A stretch of 64,000 nucleotides of DNA from Drosophila pseudoobscura (GCF_009870125.1 NC_046680.1:12853501-12917500); one strand, 5' to 3'. Positions 10,777 through 22,014 are shown, counted from the first letter of the stretch. Notes: generated by a model not told the origin, from the letters alone. A program made the numbers and translations.

Positions 10777-13700
10777 TCACTTGTGCAGGTTCTCGAGGAA
10801 GTTCTTGTGGCGCTGAATGGCCTCCTCGTGCTCCTTGATCTGCTGATGGTGGAACTCGGCCTGGTGGATCTGGTCGTTCTTCAATTTCTCCAACTGGCTC
10901 TTTTGCTACAATAAATTTCAAACAGAAACAGGCATAACAAAAGATTAGAACATATTGTACTCGAACTGAAAATAGCAAATCGTAAAAAAGCTAATTACGG
11001 GTTAGCTTAGACCGTTCCGGCCCCCCACCGGGGCCGCTCATCAATTATTGACAACGCTGCCTGTCATCATTAGCCACCTGCCCCGTCCCCACTTTGGTTA
11101 CAATATAAGACGAGAGGCTTTGGCCGCTTCACAGTGTCTACAATTCCCCGCTTCGTCAATGTCACGAACAAATATTTGGTAGCACACATTTTTAGCACGT
11201 CAGGCTAATGCAAATTACCTTACCCTTGGGAGACCAAAGCTCTGGCACACAAGAGAAGAGATCGAAGCAAGACAAAGTGTTGTTGTAAGTGCGTTAAAAG
11301 TGGCTTGGGATAAACCATCTGCCGGGTTTAAGAACCTGAACCAGGTGTGTATCTGTGTGTCTCAGCATCACCTATAGGTGTAGGGTCTGTTCTGCGCGTG
11401 CTCATCTTCTGAGCCAGTTTTCAGTTTATAGTTGGCCGCACGACTGTAAACTGGCATCGCCGATCCGACGAGCAAGCAAAAGGTGGCAAAGAAAGTGTTC
11501 GGGAAAGATTGGGGTCAGTGTATAATATTATTGCGCATTTCAGGCCGCATCTGGCCAAATATTAAATACAATAAAATTCAGTATTCTGTGGAACTCAAAC
11601 AAGACTAATTGAGAGTCAACAACAGCTAGACAAAGCTCTCCCTTTCGATTATACGTTTCCGCGCTGCTCTCGTTTTTCCCCTAACACTTATCAGGTCCCC
11701 AAAAAATATTCAAAGGCAAGCCAAAGTTGATAAGAGGCCCCTCATTGACGGACAAAAGCATTTAGCCCACAGCCGAGCTACAGAATGGAGCATCTCCGGC
11801 TCTTGCTGATCGCCCTCTCGCTGACCCTGGCCCATTCGGCCTACAACAGCGCAGGCGGACCACGGCCACCCCGTCCAGTGCGCACTGTAGAGCCGCTTTT
11901 GCAATGGCAGCAGCTGGAGTACGGCTTCCCCACTGCCCAGGATCGGCAGGACGCGCAGACAGCTGGAAATCTGGTGCCCGAGAACGGGACCCCCATCGAT
12001 GTGCAGGCGCAGCATATGGCCAATGGCATGGTGCGGGTGTTCACAACGATTCCGAGATTCGCCAACGGCATCCCCTACACGCTGGCGACAGTCTCCGATC
12101 AAGTGGGAGGGAAAGGCCCTCTGCTGCAGCCCTATCCCAGCTACTCCTGGCACAACGGCCATGGCGAAAACTGTGATCTGATTACCTCGGCCTTCCGTGT
12201 GGCTGTAAGTAGTTAATGCTACGATCCTACTACGAATTGAATGTTCGTTAAGACAGAAACCCCTCTCTCCGCCAGATCACTGAGTGCCATCAGATGTGGG
12301 TGATCGACTCGGGCATAATTGGAACCGATCAGCTGTGCCCACCACAGCTCCTGCAGTTCGACCTGAAAACCGATAGCCTCCTGCACCGCTACCGTTTCCC
12401 CAACGACACTTACATTCCACGGGGCTCGCTCTTCATCACGCCGAGTGTCCTGGTGCAAGATCCACCACCACGCGGCACCTGCAGCCGCACCATGATCTAC
12501 ATTGCTGATGTCAACTACCACGGTCTGGTCGTGTACGACCACCAGGCGAATACTGCCTGGCGAGCCGAGAACCGCTTCATGTACCCCGATCCGGACTATG
12601 GGCGCCACACGATTGCCGACGAGAGCTTCGACCTGATGGATGGTCTCTTCTCGGTGAACAACGACAAGCGCAACCTATACTTTCATCCGCTGGCCAGCGT
12701 TGGAGAGTATGCCGTGCCCCTAAGTGTGCTCAACCGAAGGGAGAACTGGGCGAGCGGAGTGGAGGCCATGGCGGATCAGTTTAAGCTACTGGGCAGGCGC
12801 AAGAGCGAGTGCGCCGCCTCGGCCATCGACAGCATGAACAATGTCTACTGCGTCACTTTCAATCCCATCAAGCTGTTTGTGTGGAATGTCAACACACCCT
12901 ACAGCTCGCGGAATTTTGGCGCCCTGCCAGCCAAGTCCGAGGATCTGCAATTCGTCAGCGGCATGAAGGTGGTCCGCAATCCGGCCGGCTACGAGGAGCT
13001 TTGGCTGCTCTCCAACCGCTTTCAGGTAACTGGATAGCATGGCTAACTCTTGTGGATTGACTAAATATAACTCTTTGTTGCAGAAAATTTCTGCGGGAAC
13101 ACTGAACTCCAACGAAGTGAACTTCCGGATTTTGCGCCGCAAACTGGATGATGTCCAGGGCGGCGTGTTTTTTGCCAGCGATGATGAGCTCTCCAACCGA
13201 CTGGTGTTCAAACCATGAGGGGGAAATCAATTGCTAATATAATTCGTTATACCCCTTACTTAATTCGTGCTTTGGACCAAGTTACAAAAACATATCACTT
13301 AGGCAATGTGGTGCTTATTTTCAAAGGAAGAGTCCAGAAATACTTTCCAAATTTGATGGTTGTACGATCACATCACTTTACGGCGTACATTGTACCAATT
13401 GTCATAAAAAATCATATTTTTTAGAATTGTAAGAGATTATTTGATTGATTAGCGCTGAAACATACTACTACCCGACTAAAACTGGTTGATTCGAGTAGTA
13501 GCCACAAGACCTAGGCTTGAACTTCGGATAATCTCATCCTGACAGTCGCATCTTTAAACGTTATATAATCCTGATAAATAAGGCCTATATACATCATACA
13601 TGCATCTGATATGGTAACGTAACAAAATTAGTTTCATGCCAGACTCCACTGTATGTACTCGCGTTATTCAATTACGAGTCTCTTGCGGCACCACAATTGT

Positions 13701-16148
13701 CGCAAAGTTCAGGTTCGTGGTTATCACCAGATGATTATGCAAGGTTTTCACTGTGGTTTCAGCAGCGGCGTTGTCTCAACGTGATTGAAAAGGGGTACCA
13801 ATTCTATTGGCGCACCGTGCTGGTCATAGCCGTTCCAGATTTGTGCGATTTGTCTGCTGACAAAACCGAAACTGGATTGTAAATCGAATTTAATAACGAA
13901 TGGACAATTGATAACAATTAATGGGCCAATGAACCGTTTGGACGTCATGGCACATGGCTGTGGAAGCCAAAATGGGTGGAGTGCATAATTATCCAGCACT
14001 AGGAACTCGTTTTTTGAAATATGGACACAAATACAAGCTACAGTCAAGTCAACGAGAATTTCAATGCACAATGTTTGTGTGCAATTAAACCAGTTGCAAA
14101 AGTTGACCCGATTGGCCTGCTGCTGGTGGTAGACGGAGACGGATTAGAAAGACATGGGCCAGTAAGTGGCGGCGCATGCGCAGTCTCTGTTTGGAGTTGG
14201 AGTGAAGCACACATCTCGCGAAAGTGAAAGGATTACAGCATGGTACAGCATTTGATAACTTTCAGCTTCTGCGTCTGCTTCTGCCTCAGGTTCCTGCTGG
14301 CTTCATCCGCACAGCATGTGCAGGCCCAGGCCTTGGACAGTGTGTATCAGGCATACAACCTGGAGTTGGCTTTTCCCTCGGACCTCGAGCGGGATAGAGT
14401 GCTGCGTGAAGGTCTCTACGATCCCGCCAATGTGATTCCCATCGATGTTGACGTGTACTATAAGCGTAAGACTCGAGACAAAGTTCCCATAAGACAGCTG
14501 TGATTGCATCCCTTTTGTTCAGATGGCGATCCAACGCCCTCAATCTTTTTGACCATTCCGCGCTTTGCCAAGGGTGTGCCCTATTCCCTGGCCTATGTGA
14601 CCAACGAGATGAAACCAAATGGGACCCTTCTCCAAGCCTACCCCAGTTACGAGTGGCACAAGACTCACGGCGCCGACTGTAACGGCCTGACCTCTGTCTA
14701 CAGGACTCAGATAGACGACTGCGGACGGCTGTGGATCCTGGACAGCGGCGAGATCGACTTTGTTCAGCTGTGTGCCCCGCAATTGTATGCCATTGATCTG
14801 GAGAATGGCCAAGTGGTGCATCAGTACCGCATGCCGAAACGCCTCTACAAGGAGGGCGTCAGCCGCTTTGTATCGCCCACCATTGAGCTCGATTCACACA
14901 ATTGCGATGTGGGATTTGTGTACATGGCGGACTCTATCGGAGACGGAATTGTGGTGTACGATGTGGCCGCCCAGCAGTCGTGGCGCATCGAGAACAAGTA
15001 TACCTATCCGCATCCCGATTTCGGAACTTTCACCATCTCGGGAGATAGCTTCCAGCTATGGGACGGCACTGTGTCGACCACTCTAACGCCGCATGCCTTG
15101 GGCGTGAAGAGAATGATGTACTTCCACTCCCTCTCCAGCGACTGGCAGATGGCCATCCCCCTGGATGTGGTCAACAACGCCAGCAACTGGAAGCTGAACG
15201 ACGTGAGCGCCGCTCTGGATCAGTTTGTGGTCCTGGGGAAGCGGGGCAGTCAGTGTGTGGCTGCTGCCATGAGCGAGACGGGAATGCTGCTCTGTGGCCT
15301 GGTAAAGCCAGCCAGCATTCTGGCCTGGAACACCCAAACACCCTACACGCATCAGAATCTGGTCATGCTCATCGAGGATGAGGAGCGACTCCAGTTCACG
15401 AGCGGTCTAAAAATCGTGCGGAATCACGAGGGCAAAGAGGAGCTATGGGCACTATCGAACCGATTGCAAAAAGCATTTGGGGCCGGACTCAACTTCAAAG
15501 AGATCAACTTTCGCATACAGAAATGCGGGGTTCAAGAGCTGCTAAGCGGCGGGCCGTGCTATTAATTGGGATTGTCGTTAGTCTGGCTACCAAATAAAAC
15601 TGATACGAATTTGCTTGTTTTTCTCGTTCCACTCACCTTCTTGTAGAAGTACTCCTCCTCGCGGGCGGCCTCCATCTTGCCAAAAGCGCCGCCAGCCTCG
15701 CGGATGGAGCCACCGCCGCCACCGCCCCTCCCGGCTCCACTGCCGAGATCACCCAGCTGGCTACTCATCTTGGCCACCCTGCAGGAGAATCAAATGATAG
15801 TCCAATCAGTTCTTTGAGAAGTGTTACGTAACAAATGAAGTAACCGTATACACACACACACACATACACACACAAACACAGGCTGACAGAGGGAAAGCCG
15901 GCCGCTGTTGCGGGGTCAAACGTAAAGCCATTTAATTCGAAATTGTTTATCTTATCGCATATTGACGAAAACTGCCATTCGGAGCATACATACATAACAA
16001 TTGCCTGGGAAGTCTCCTTCCCATCCACCCAGAAAATGTACATATATTAACGTTGGTATGTCAGCTAATTAGCAGTTTAGAAACAACTAAATACTTACTG
16101 GAGCCCGGCGGGGTAGAGGCGGGAAACGCTACGACGTACAACGAACAT
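10777..16148 (-). CDS. Mitochondrial F1F0-ATPase inhibitor, IF1 family (CG13551-like)
   Basis: Three coding exons on the minus strand: 16148-16099, 15778-15637, 10905-10777, joining to 106 residues. Exon 1 gives an Arg-rich mitochondrial presequence ([17 protein letters not shown]). Exon 2 gives a Gly-rich stretch and the IF1 inhibitory core ([25 protein letters not shown]). Exon 3 gives the dimerising helix ([20 protein letters not shown]...). IF1 blocks ATP hydrolysis by mitochondrial ATP synthase when the matrix turns acidic. All exon junctions keep frame with good donors and acceptors. The second intron (4731 bp) contains two yellow genes on the opposite strand. Length and sequence fit the fly CG13551 protein, known to lie next to Ice1. 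Confidence 0.9.
10906..11784. other. Intronic region upstream of the first yellow gene
   Basis: Non-coding. It should hold the promoter and 5' UTR of the nested yellow gene. An initiator-like TTCAGTTT occurs near 11420. No clear TATA box could be paired with it. Confidence 0.4.
11785..13218 (+). CDS. yellow-d: Yellow-family secreted protein (probable yellow-d)
   Basis: Exons 11785-12204, 12276-13025 and 13084-13218 join in frame to 434 residues. A signal peptide ([20 protein letters not shown]) is followed by the major royal jelly/Yellow domain: [60 protein letters not shown] and [10 protein letters not shown] are family hallmarks. Yellow proteins are extracellular; some are dopachrome-conversion enzymes in melanin synthesis, others have unknown roles. 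It is nested in an intron of the ATPase inhibitor gene on the opposite strand, next to a second family member, as expected for yellow-d/yellow-d2. Assignment as d rather than d2 rests on length only (recalled about 432 versus 412 residues in D. melanogaster) and could be swapped. Confidence 0.9.
13219..14239. other. Spacer between the two yellow genes
   Basis: No supported coding sequence. It must contain the 3' UTR of the upstream gene and the promoter of the downstream one. A short imperfect inverted repeat (CTACTACCC...CGAGTAGTAG) lies at about 13466-13501. Confidence 0.4.
14240..15565 (+). CDS. yellow-d2: Yellow-family secreted protein (probable yellow-d2)
   Basis: Exons 14240-14465 and 14523-15565 are split by a 57-bp intron; the donor C|GTAAGA and acceptor TTCAG|ATGGCG create a His codon (VYYKHGDPTPS). 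The product is 422 residues. It has a signal peptide ([16 protein letters not shown]) followed by the Yellow/MRJP domain: [67 protein letters not shown] and [13 protein letters not shown]. It diverges clearly from the upstream copy, so the duplication is old. AATAAA at 15593 sits 28 bp past the stop and only about 40 bp before exon 2 of the antisense host gene. Confidence 0.9.
15593..15598 (+). terminator. Poly(A) signal of the second yellow gene
   Basis: AATAAA lies 28 bp after the TAA stop. Cleavage would fall just before or within the donor side of exon 2 of the antisense ATPase inhibitor gene. Confidence 0.7.
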
Positions 16149-16481
16149 TCTTAGTTTTTATTGGACGATCTGAAAAGATTCAACAGTTCATTAGTAAGCC
16201 CAATGAGTCGCAGTTTACTCCATAGCGACCGCCATCGAAATTGGAGTGCATTCAACTTTGAAAACAGAAAAGTTGAACAAAGACTGCACACGTCTATACA
16301 TAGGATAGCGAAAGTCTTTGCCTTTTGTTTACACAAAAAGAGCCATACATATACGCACAAGCTAATATTTCACAAACAAATGGCTCCCCTTACATATATA
16401 AAAATTAAAAAAATGCCGGGCACCCACTAGCTTACTTGATTTTTTTCGCAAAATTGTATGGCGCAAGTTTGAGCTTTCTAG

Positions 16482-16491
16482 CAGTGTGACC
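16482..16491 (-). promoter_or_regulatory. Motif 1 (M1BP site) upstream of the ATPase inhibitor gene
   Basis: On the minus strand the sequence is GGTCACACTG, an exact match to Drosophila core-promoter Motif 1 (YGGTCACACTR), bound by M1BP at housekeeping genes. It lies 334 bp upstream of the inhibitor ATG and is followed upstream by GGTATATTT (Motif 6-like) copies that belong to the adjoining repeat. Confidence 0.7.
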
Positions 16492-19170
16492 GCGGATTTA
16501 TCGTTGAAATATACTGCCCTGCCCTCGGAAACATACCGAAATATACCATATATCATTTGAAGAATATACCGACTAATTTAAGCTCTACATTCCTCGCTTT
16601 TGATATTCCCTCCAATATTACTAGCTATGTGGATCTCTCAGCCCTGCCCACATAATTTTATCCAATTAATGAATCTATTTTCTACTCGAAAGGCTTATTT
16701 TAAATACTTGTCGTTGATTATTTTTGAATCAATGTTGGTTCTCAACAACAATAGCGTCTAGTATGATGAAAAACCGACCTTAGCCCACTAAAGCCCCCCT
16801 ATTTAAATAGTTCAACTACTTGAGGTAAATGGCGGAAAATATTAACGATTGTAAATTCTTCTTGTAGATTCATGCAATCTTTCATCTGAACTTAAAAAAA
16901 AACAACTATATTTTTCACCTGAACTGCGCTAACATCATTAAATTTTCATTATTTTCGGCGGAAAATTGAGATACCCCCTTGGCTTTTAATAGGTTAATAG
17001 TTCTCCGTCAAGGATTGGACACCATATTGCTGTATTTAGAGATTCCGTCGAATATTATTAGCTATATAGAACATTTAGCCATGCCCACATAGTTTTATAC
17101 GATTGGTAAATCATTTTTCTACTTAACTGGTGTATTCTTAATACTTGCTTTTATTGCATTTTGCGTAAAAAGAGGTTCTAGCGAAATAAGTCAAACAAAA
17201 AACAAGTAGCGAAATAGATCAATCAAAACAAACGAAAAAGGAAATTGCTCAATTTTATATTCCATTGAATAATGCTCACTAACTAAATCTCTCAGCAATA
17301 CCCACATAGTTTTATCCCATTGATGAATCAATTTTCTACTTAACTGGCTTATTTTTATTACTTGCTTTTATTGTATTTTGACTAAAACAAGGTTTAAACA
17401 AAATAGTTCAACAAAAAAAACAGTCGCAATGTTGCTGGTATTTGATGACATGATGCGTGTATAGGCCTTTGTGCACCCTATATCGTTAATTTTATATGTA
17501 GATCAAACGCAATTTATTAAGACCTTTTCTCAAATTGATATGTTTTTGACTTATTCATGTGTATTATTAGTATCTTGTATATATTTATCTCGATCCTGAG
17601 CCTTGGAAGACAAACGTATTCACAATTCTATAATATCCATTTCCTCCAGGGTATGTGTGCTTGGAACTAGCAACATGTTTGTGTATGGAACGAGACTCAT
17701 TGTTGCTAAAGCGAAAATGCGGCGAACTGCGGCGAATTCAAATTCGATTCAAAAAACGACCAATTCTTTGTTCCGTTGAATAATACTATCTATGTGGAAC
17801 ATTTAGCCATGCCCACTCAATTTTGTACGATTGATGAATCTATTCCAATCATGATTGGCCTATTCGAAATACTTGCATTTATTGGATTTTTACATAACAT
17901 TGAAAATTAAATTAATAAATGACAAAAATACCATTTAGCACTAAAAAACACCACATGGGAGCGCGGCGAAAACCAGTTCTTACAGTATGACCCTCAGAAC
18001 AGCACCGAAATATACGGTCTCATTTTCAAATATACCGAGTGGCGGCAAAAATGTGAGCGACAAGGATTTAAATGTTGTCAACCGGGCCTGCCCACATAAT
18101 TTTATACGATTGAAAAATTTTCTACAAGATTGGATAGTTTTTAATCCTTGCTTTTATTGTATTTATTGTAAAAAAAGGCTTAAACGAAAAAGTTGAACAA
18201 AAAAAGAGTCGCTATATTTCGTGTAAGCCGTAGTATACGCTTTTGTATACCCTATTTTGTTAACTGTATATGAAAGTATAAATATTGATATGAAGATAAA
18301 ACCTAACTAATAAAGACCTTTTCTCAAATTGACATTTTCTAGACATATTCATGTATATGATGAGTGTTTTGTATTTATATCTGGATCCTGATACCTATTC
18401 TTGGTCTCTGCAAGAAGACAATAAGCTTTAAAATATCGTTGAAATATTAAAAATAATATGTAATAATATTGAATAATATTAAAATATATTGAAAATAATT
18501 TGTTTTGCCTGGGATGACAAACATATTCACAATTCTATAACATCTATGTCCCCCAGGGTATGTGTGCATGGCATGGGACTCATTGTTCTGAACCGGTTAT
18601 GACGACCAATTCTTGGTTAATCTTTCTTCCGTCGAATATTCCCAGCTATATAGATCTCTTATTTTTGCCTAGATATTTTTATATGATTGCTGAAACAATT
18701 TTGATCAAGATTAACTATTTTTAAGTACTTGCATGTTATTTGCAGACTCATTTGTTGTCAGCCAGGGTATGGTCGTTTGTATACCCTATTTTGTGAATAT
18801 TATATAAAGATACTGTTTTCCAAGCAGCTTTCAAATGTAATTAATAAAGGCCTTGTTTTAGATTGCATTTTTTTGGTCTATTCATGCATTTGATTAGTTA
18901 TTTGTATATAAAACCTGATCCCTGTAGCGATCTCTGTAAGACCACTAATTGCAAAATATCGTTGAAATACCTTGTAATATACTTATGCATCGGTACTTTT
19001 GGGGGATAAGTGAAACATATCGGCGTTTTATTTTAAAAATAATATTATAGACGAATGTGAATGAAATTTAAAATGGTTGTCTTGTCATCGAGTTTTGCAT
19101 ACCTTATTTTCCAATATAAAATTCGGTAATATATCTGATGCCCTGAATGCCACTGTGATATGGAATGTTT
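16492..19170. repeat. Nested cluster of the interspersed repeat (copy B and fragments)
   Basis: A full-length-looking copy starts beside Motif 1 (ATATACC array at 16505-16575) and runs to about 17170. Further partial copies repeat its terminal block (CCCACATA-TTTTAT-CGATTGATGAATC...TACTTGCTTTTATTG) near 17290, 17810, 18090 and 18660, and a tail block (TTTGTATACCCTATTTTGT) near 18240 and 18780. A second Motif 1/6-like end lies at about 17985-18035 (CAGTATGACC, then AAATATACGG). No gene was found in these 2.7 kb. Confidence 0.7.
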
Positions 19171-19666
19171 ATAGACATCTACACTAAAGTCTAACCATCA
19201 GATTGATTTTTTCTGATCGATTTGGGACCTGTAAATTATGTGGCTGGTCTCTGTCTGGCTGGACGAGTAGTAAAGTAGAAATGCCGTGCACATAGTGTCT
19301 GGCTCTAAGAATTGGTGGATTAGACTGAAGTTTTGGATGGAACAACGGAACAATAAACAAAATGGTGGGCCCCACAATGATAACGATAACGGCAAGATTG
19401 GCCAGTTGAAAACAAACATTCTTGCAATTAAAAAACCGCAAGATGCTCCTCCAGAATTTGTTTCTTGCCGCAGGTGTATCAAGAATGTTAGATTACTTTT
19501 GTTTGCAAACGCACACTTGAATTACAATACACAAATACGAAAACAAAAACACTACACATTAATTCCGCACTAAAACGTTCCAGTTTCCGTTTTTTTCATT
19601 TATTTTTGGGGTTTTTGTAAAAGTTAAAGTAGAATCAGCGATCTCACTGTGGGGAACGTTGGCAGC
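19171..19666. other. Intergenic with the RpS18 3' UTR
   Basis: AATAAA on the minus strand (TTTATT at 19599-19604) lies about 65 bp past the RpS18 stop. Two overlapping minus-strand ORFs at 19184-19482 show hydrophobic stretches, but there is no support for expression. Confidence 0.5.
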
Positions 19667-20413
19667 TTACTTCTTCTTGGACACACCCACAGTGCGACCG
19701 CGACGACCAGTTGTCTTGGTGTGCTGACCACGGACACGCAGGCCCCAGTAGTGACGCAGACCGCGATGGGAGCGGATCTTCTTCAAACGCTCCAAATCAT
19801 CACGCAGCTTGGAGTCCAAGTTGGAAGAAGTCAGCTGCCAGTACTTGCCATCGATAATGTCCTTCTGTCTGTTGAGGAACCAGTTGGGCACTTTGTACTG
19901 CAGAGGGTTGGTGATGATGGTGACAACCTTGTCGACCTAAAAGCGAAATGAAGAAAATTCTATTAGTTGCCGCTCGAAAAGTCTACGGTGTTTGCTTACC
20001 TCCTCCTCAGTGCATTCACCGGCACGCTTGGTGAGATCCACATCGGCCTTCTTCAGCACAATGTTCGAGTAGCGACGACCCACACCCTTGATGGCGGTCA
20101 TGGCAATACCAACTTTGCGCTTGCCATCAATGTTCGTATTCATGATACGAAGGATGTGCTGGAACTTCTCTGGGATAACGAGCGACTGCAAAAAACAAAC
20201 CCAAAAGTTGCATTACACGAAACACAAACAAAGGAAACAGAAATTGGCAATGTCATCTTCGCAGCAAAAATTTTGCCCTTGTTAGGCCCTTTTAATGCAG
20301 CATAAGCTTGTCATTGCATACTTCATGCTATGCACTGAACAGTTTCACTTCAGCCTAATGGTTTTGTTCTTTGATGCCCCGAGATATTGCAAATTTTTTC
20401 GACGACGCACCAT
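19667..20413 (-). CDS. RpS18: 40S ribosomal protein S18 (uS13)
   Basis: Exons on the minus strand: 20413-20411 (the ATG alone), 20185-20000, 19936-19667. The product is 152 residues, exactly the eukaryotic S18 length. [35 protein letters not shown] and [20 protein letters not shown] match the conserved protein almost residue for residue. It sits in the head of the small ribosomal subunit and contacts the P-site tRNA region. The first coding exon contains only the start codon, followed directly by GTGCGT. That layout suits a strong TCT-initiator promoter with a first intron. The promoter lies just upstream at 20414-20500. Confidence 0.98.
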
Positions 20414-20500
20414 TTTTGCCGTTTGTATGAGCCAAATTCTCGAATTGGAAAGAAAGAGACGGAAAACGGATGTCGTGTTGACGTTTGTTGCAGTGTGACC
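20414..20500 (-). promoter_or_regulatory. RpS18 promoter: Motif 1 plus TCT-type initiator
   Basis: On the minus strand GGTCACACTG (20500-20491) matches Motif 1. About 35 bp downstream a pyrimidine tract CCGTCTCTTTCTTTCC (near 20460-20445) fits the TCT/polypyrimidine initiator used by fly ribosomal protein genes. The ATG follows about 35 bp later. Confidence 0.65.
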
Positions 20501-20773
20501 GCGGTATTCCGAGAAAAATATAGGGTCTTACCATCAGAAATATACCAAAATATACCGTCTTATTATGAAAATATACCGTAAATATACTGACGAACTTAGC
20601 CCACTTCAGCCCCCTCAGGTAAATTCCTCTAAACTTGAAAAAACACCACGATATCTTTCACCTGAACTGCACTAAAATGAGTCCATTTTCATTATATTCG
20701 GTGGAATATCCCCCCTTGGCTTATAATAGGTTAATCGTTTTCCGTCAAGAATTGGAAACAACATTCCTCGATG
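20501..20773 (+). repeat. Interspersed repeat, copy C (Motif 6 end faces RpS18)
   Basis: It begins beside Motif 1 with ATCAGAAATATACCAAAATATACCG (given here as two adjoining ATATACC units). Then come CCCACTTCAGCCCC, TTTCACCTGAACTGC, TTATAATAGGTTAATCG and TTTTCCGTCAAG in the same order as copies B and G. The copy then runs into a 57-bp minisatellite. Confidence 0.7.
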
Positions 20774-21249
20774 TGCCGTTATAATGTAAAGATGATAGCC
20801 CGACTAGTCCAGCCCTGGTTTTCTGTTAAGTGCCGTTACAATGTAAAGATGATAGCCCGACTAGCCCAGCCCTGGTTTTCTGTTAAGTGCCGTTATAATG
20901 TAAAGATGATAGCCCGACTAGTCCAGCCCTGGTTTTCTGTTAAGTGCCGTTATAATGTAAAGATGACAGCCCGACTAGTCCAGCCCTGGTTTTCTGTTAA
21001 GTGCCGTTACAATGTAAAGATGATAGCCCGACTAGCCCAGCCCTGGTTTTCTGTGAAGTGCCGTTATAATGTAAAGATGATAGCCCGACTAGCCCAGCCC
21101 TGGTTTTCTGTTAAGTGCCGTTATAATGTAAAGATGATAGCCCGACTAGCCCAGCCCTGGTTTTCTGTTAAGTGCCGTTATAATGTAAAGATGATAGCCC
21201 GACTAGCCCAGCCCTGGTTTTCTGTTAAGTGCCGTTATAATGTAAAGAG
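20774..21249 (+). repeat. 57-bp minisatellite, eight full units plus one partial
   Basis: Units start at 20774, 20831, 20888, 20945, 21002, 21059, 21116 and 21173, with a partial one at 21230. They differ at only a few positions (TTATAATG/TTACAATG, TAGTCCAG/TAGCCCAG). Because 57 is a multiple of three and no unit has a stop in this frame, an ORF of about 163 codons results, a 19-residue repeat (CRYNVKMIARL-QPWFSVK). I regard the ORF as incidental. The array sits where the repeat family's central segment should continue. Confidence 0.9.
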
Positions 21250-21367
21250 ATGCCTGGAATGAATGGTAAATTAAGATGATAATAAGTGCACTTGTACAGT
21301 ATGAAATATTTTAGCGCTCAACTGCGTTGGACAAAACGATTTGGTGTCCTTGCGCATCATTTGCACT

Positions 21368-21874
21368 ATGGCGCGCAACCGAGAGTACAATGTGGAGGAA
21401 CTGGACAAGTACGGGAACACGGCCTTGCTGAAGGCTTGCTATTTGGGGCGCTTCGAATGCGCTCGCACTCTTTTGGAGTTTGGAGCTAATATTTACGCGG
21501 TTAATTACTTTGGACAAAATGCATTAACTTTGGCCACCTACTCTGGGAATTATCCTTTAGTTCGTGAGCTACTGCAACGCCGTTCCTACAAGGATTTTAA
21601 TCTGTCTTCGCTTATTCCCGCCTCTTGTGTAGCCGCAATGCAAAGCCATGTCGATATTGAAGAATTCTTTATGAAAGTGGATTCAAGTGGTGCGCACGAT
21701 CAGACGGTGCACGGTAAGTTTATAACATATACATTTGTATATATTCGCTCATATGCTTTCTTTTTGATAGGTCTTGGCGTATACGATTTGCACGAAATGG
21801 TGGAAAAGGCTAAGAAGATAGATCAACAAATGCAGTCCTCTCAGCCCACCTTTATCCATCATCGCTTCCGCTAA
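21368..21874 (+). CDS. Small ankyrin-repeat protein, unnamed
   Basis: Exons 21368-21713 and 21771-21874 give 149 residues. Two ankyrin repeats are visible: KYGNTALLKACYLGRFECARTLLEFGAN and FGQNALTLATYSGNYPLVRELLQRR. A non-ankyrin tail ends QPTFIHHRFR. The 57-bp intron (GTAAGT...TTGATAG) contains no stop and keeps frame. I chose the ATG at 21368 because it directly precedes MARNREYNVEELDKYGN; an upstream ATG in frame gives an unconvincing extension. Ankyrin repeats bind proteins; the partner is unknown. I cannot name the fly orthologue. Confidence 0.75.
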   Translation: MARNREYNVEELDKYGNTALLKACYLGRFECARTLLEFGANIYAVNYFGQNALTLATYSGNYPLVRELLQRRSYKDFNLSSLIPASCVAAMQSHVDIEEFFMKVDSSGAHDQTVHGKFITYTFVYIRSYAFFLIGLGVYDLHEMVEKAKKIDQQMQSSQPTFIHHRFR

Positions 21875-22014
21875 CTGCCTTTGAAAAACTTTAAGACCAT
21901 AACAACAACAAAATTATCATTATTCATGTCATTATTTTTGGATATGCTTACTGCCTTACTTTGTTCGATTGTTCGGTTATTTGGAAAAATTTCAATATTG
22001 TTTATTGCTTCTGT

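Noticed and set aside
11710-12162. 150-codon minus-strand ORF over the first yellow gene
   Set aside because: Antisense shadow of the Yellow coding exon.
19184-19482. Two overlapping minus-strand ORFs with hydrophobic segments
   Set aside because: Different frames over the same DNA, no splice pattern or recognisable family; left as intergenic.
20771-21262. 163-codon ORF over the minisatellite, and the idea of a CRISPR array
   Set aside because: Units are directly adjacent without spacers, and the ORF exists only because the 57-bp unit is a multiple of three; no gene context or homology supports a protein.
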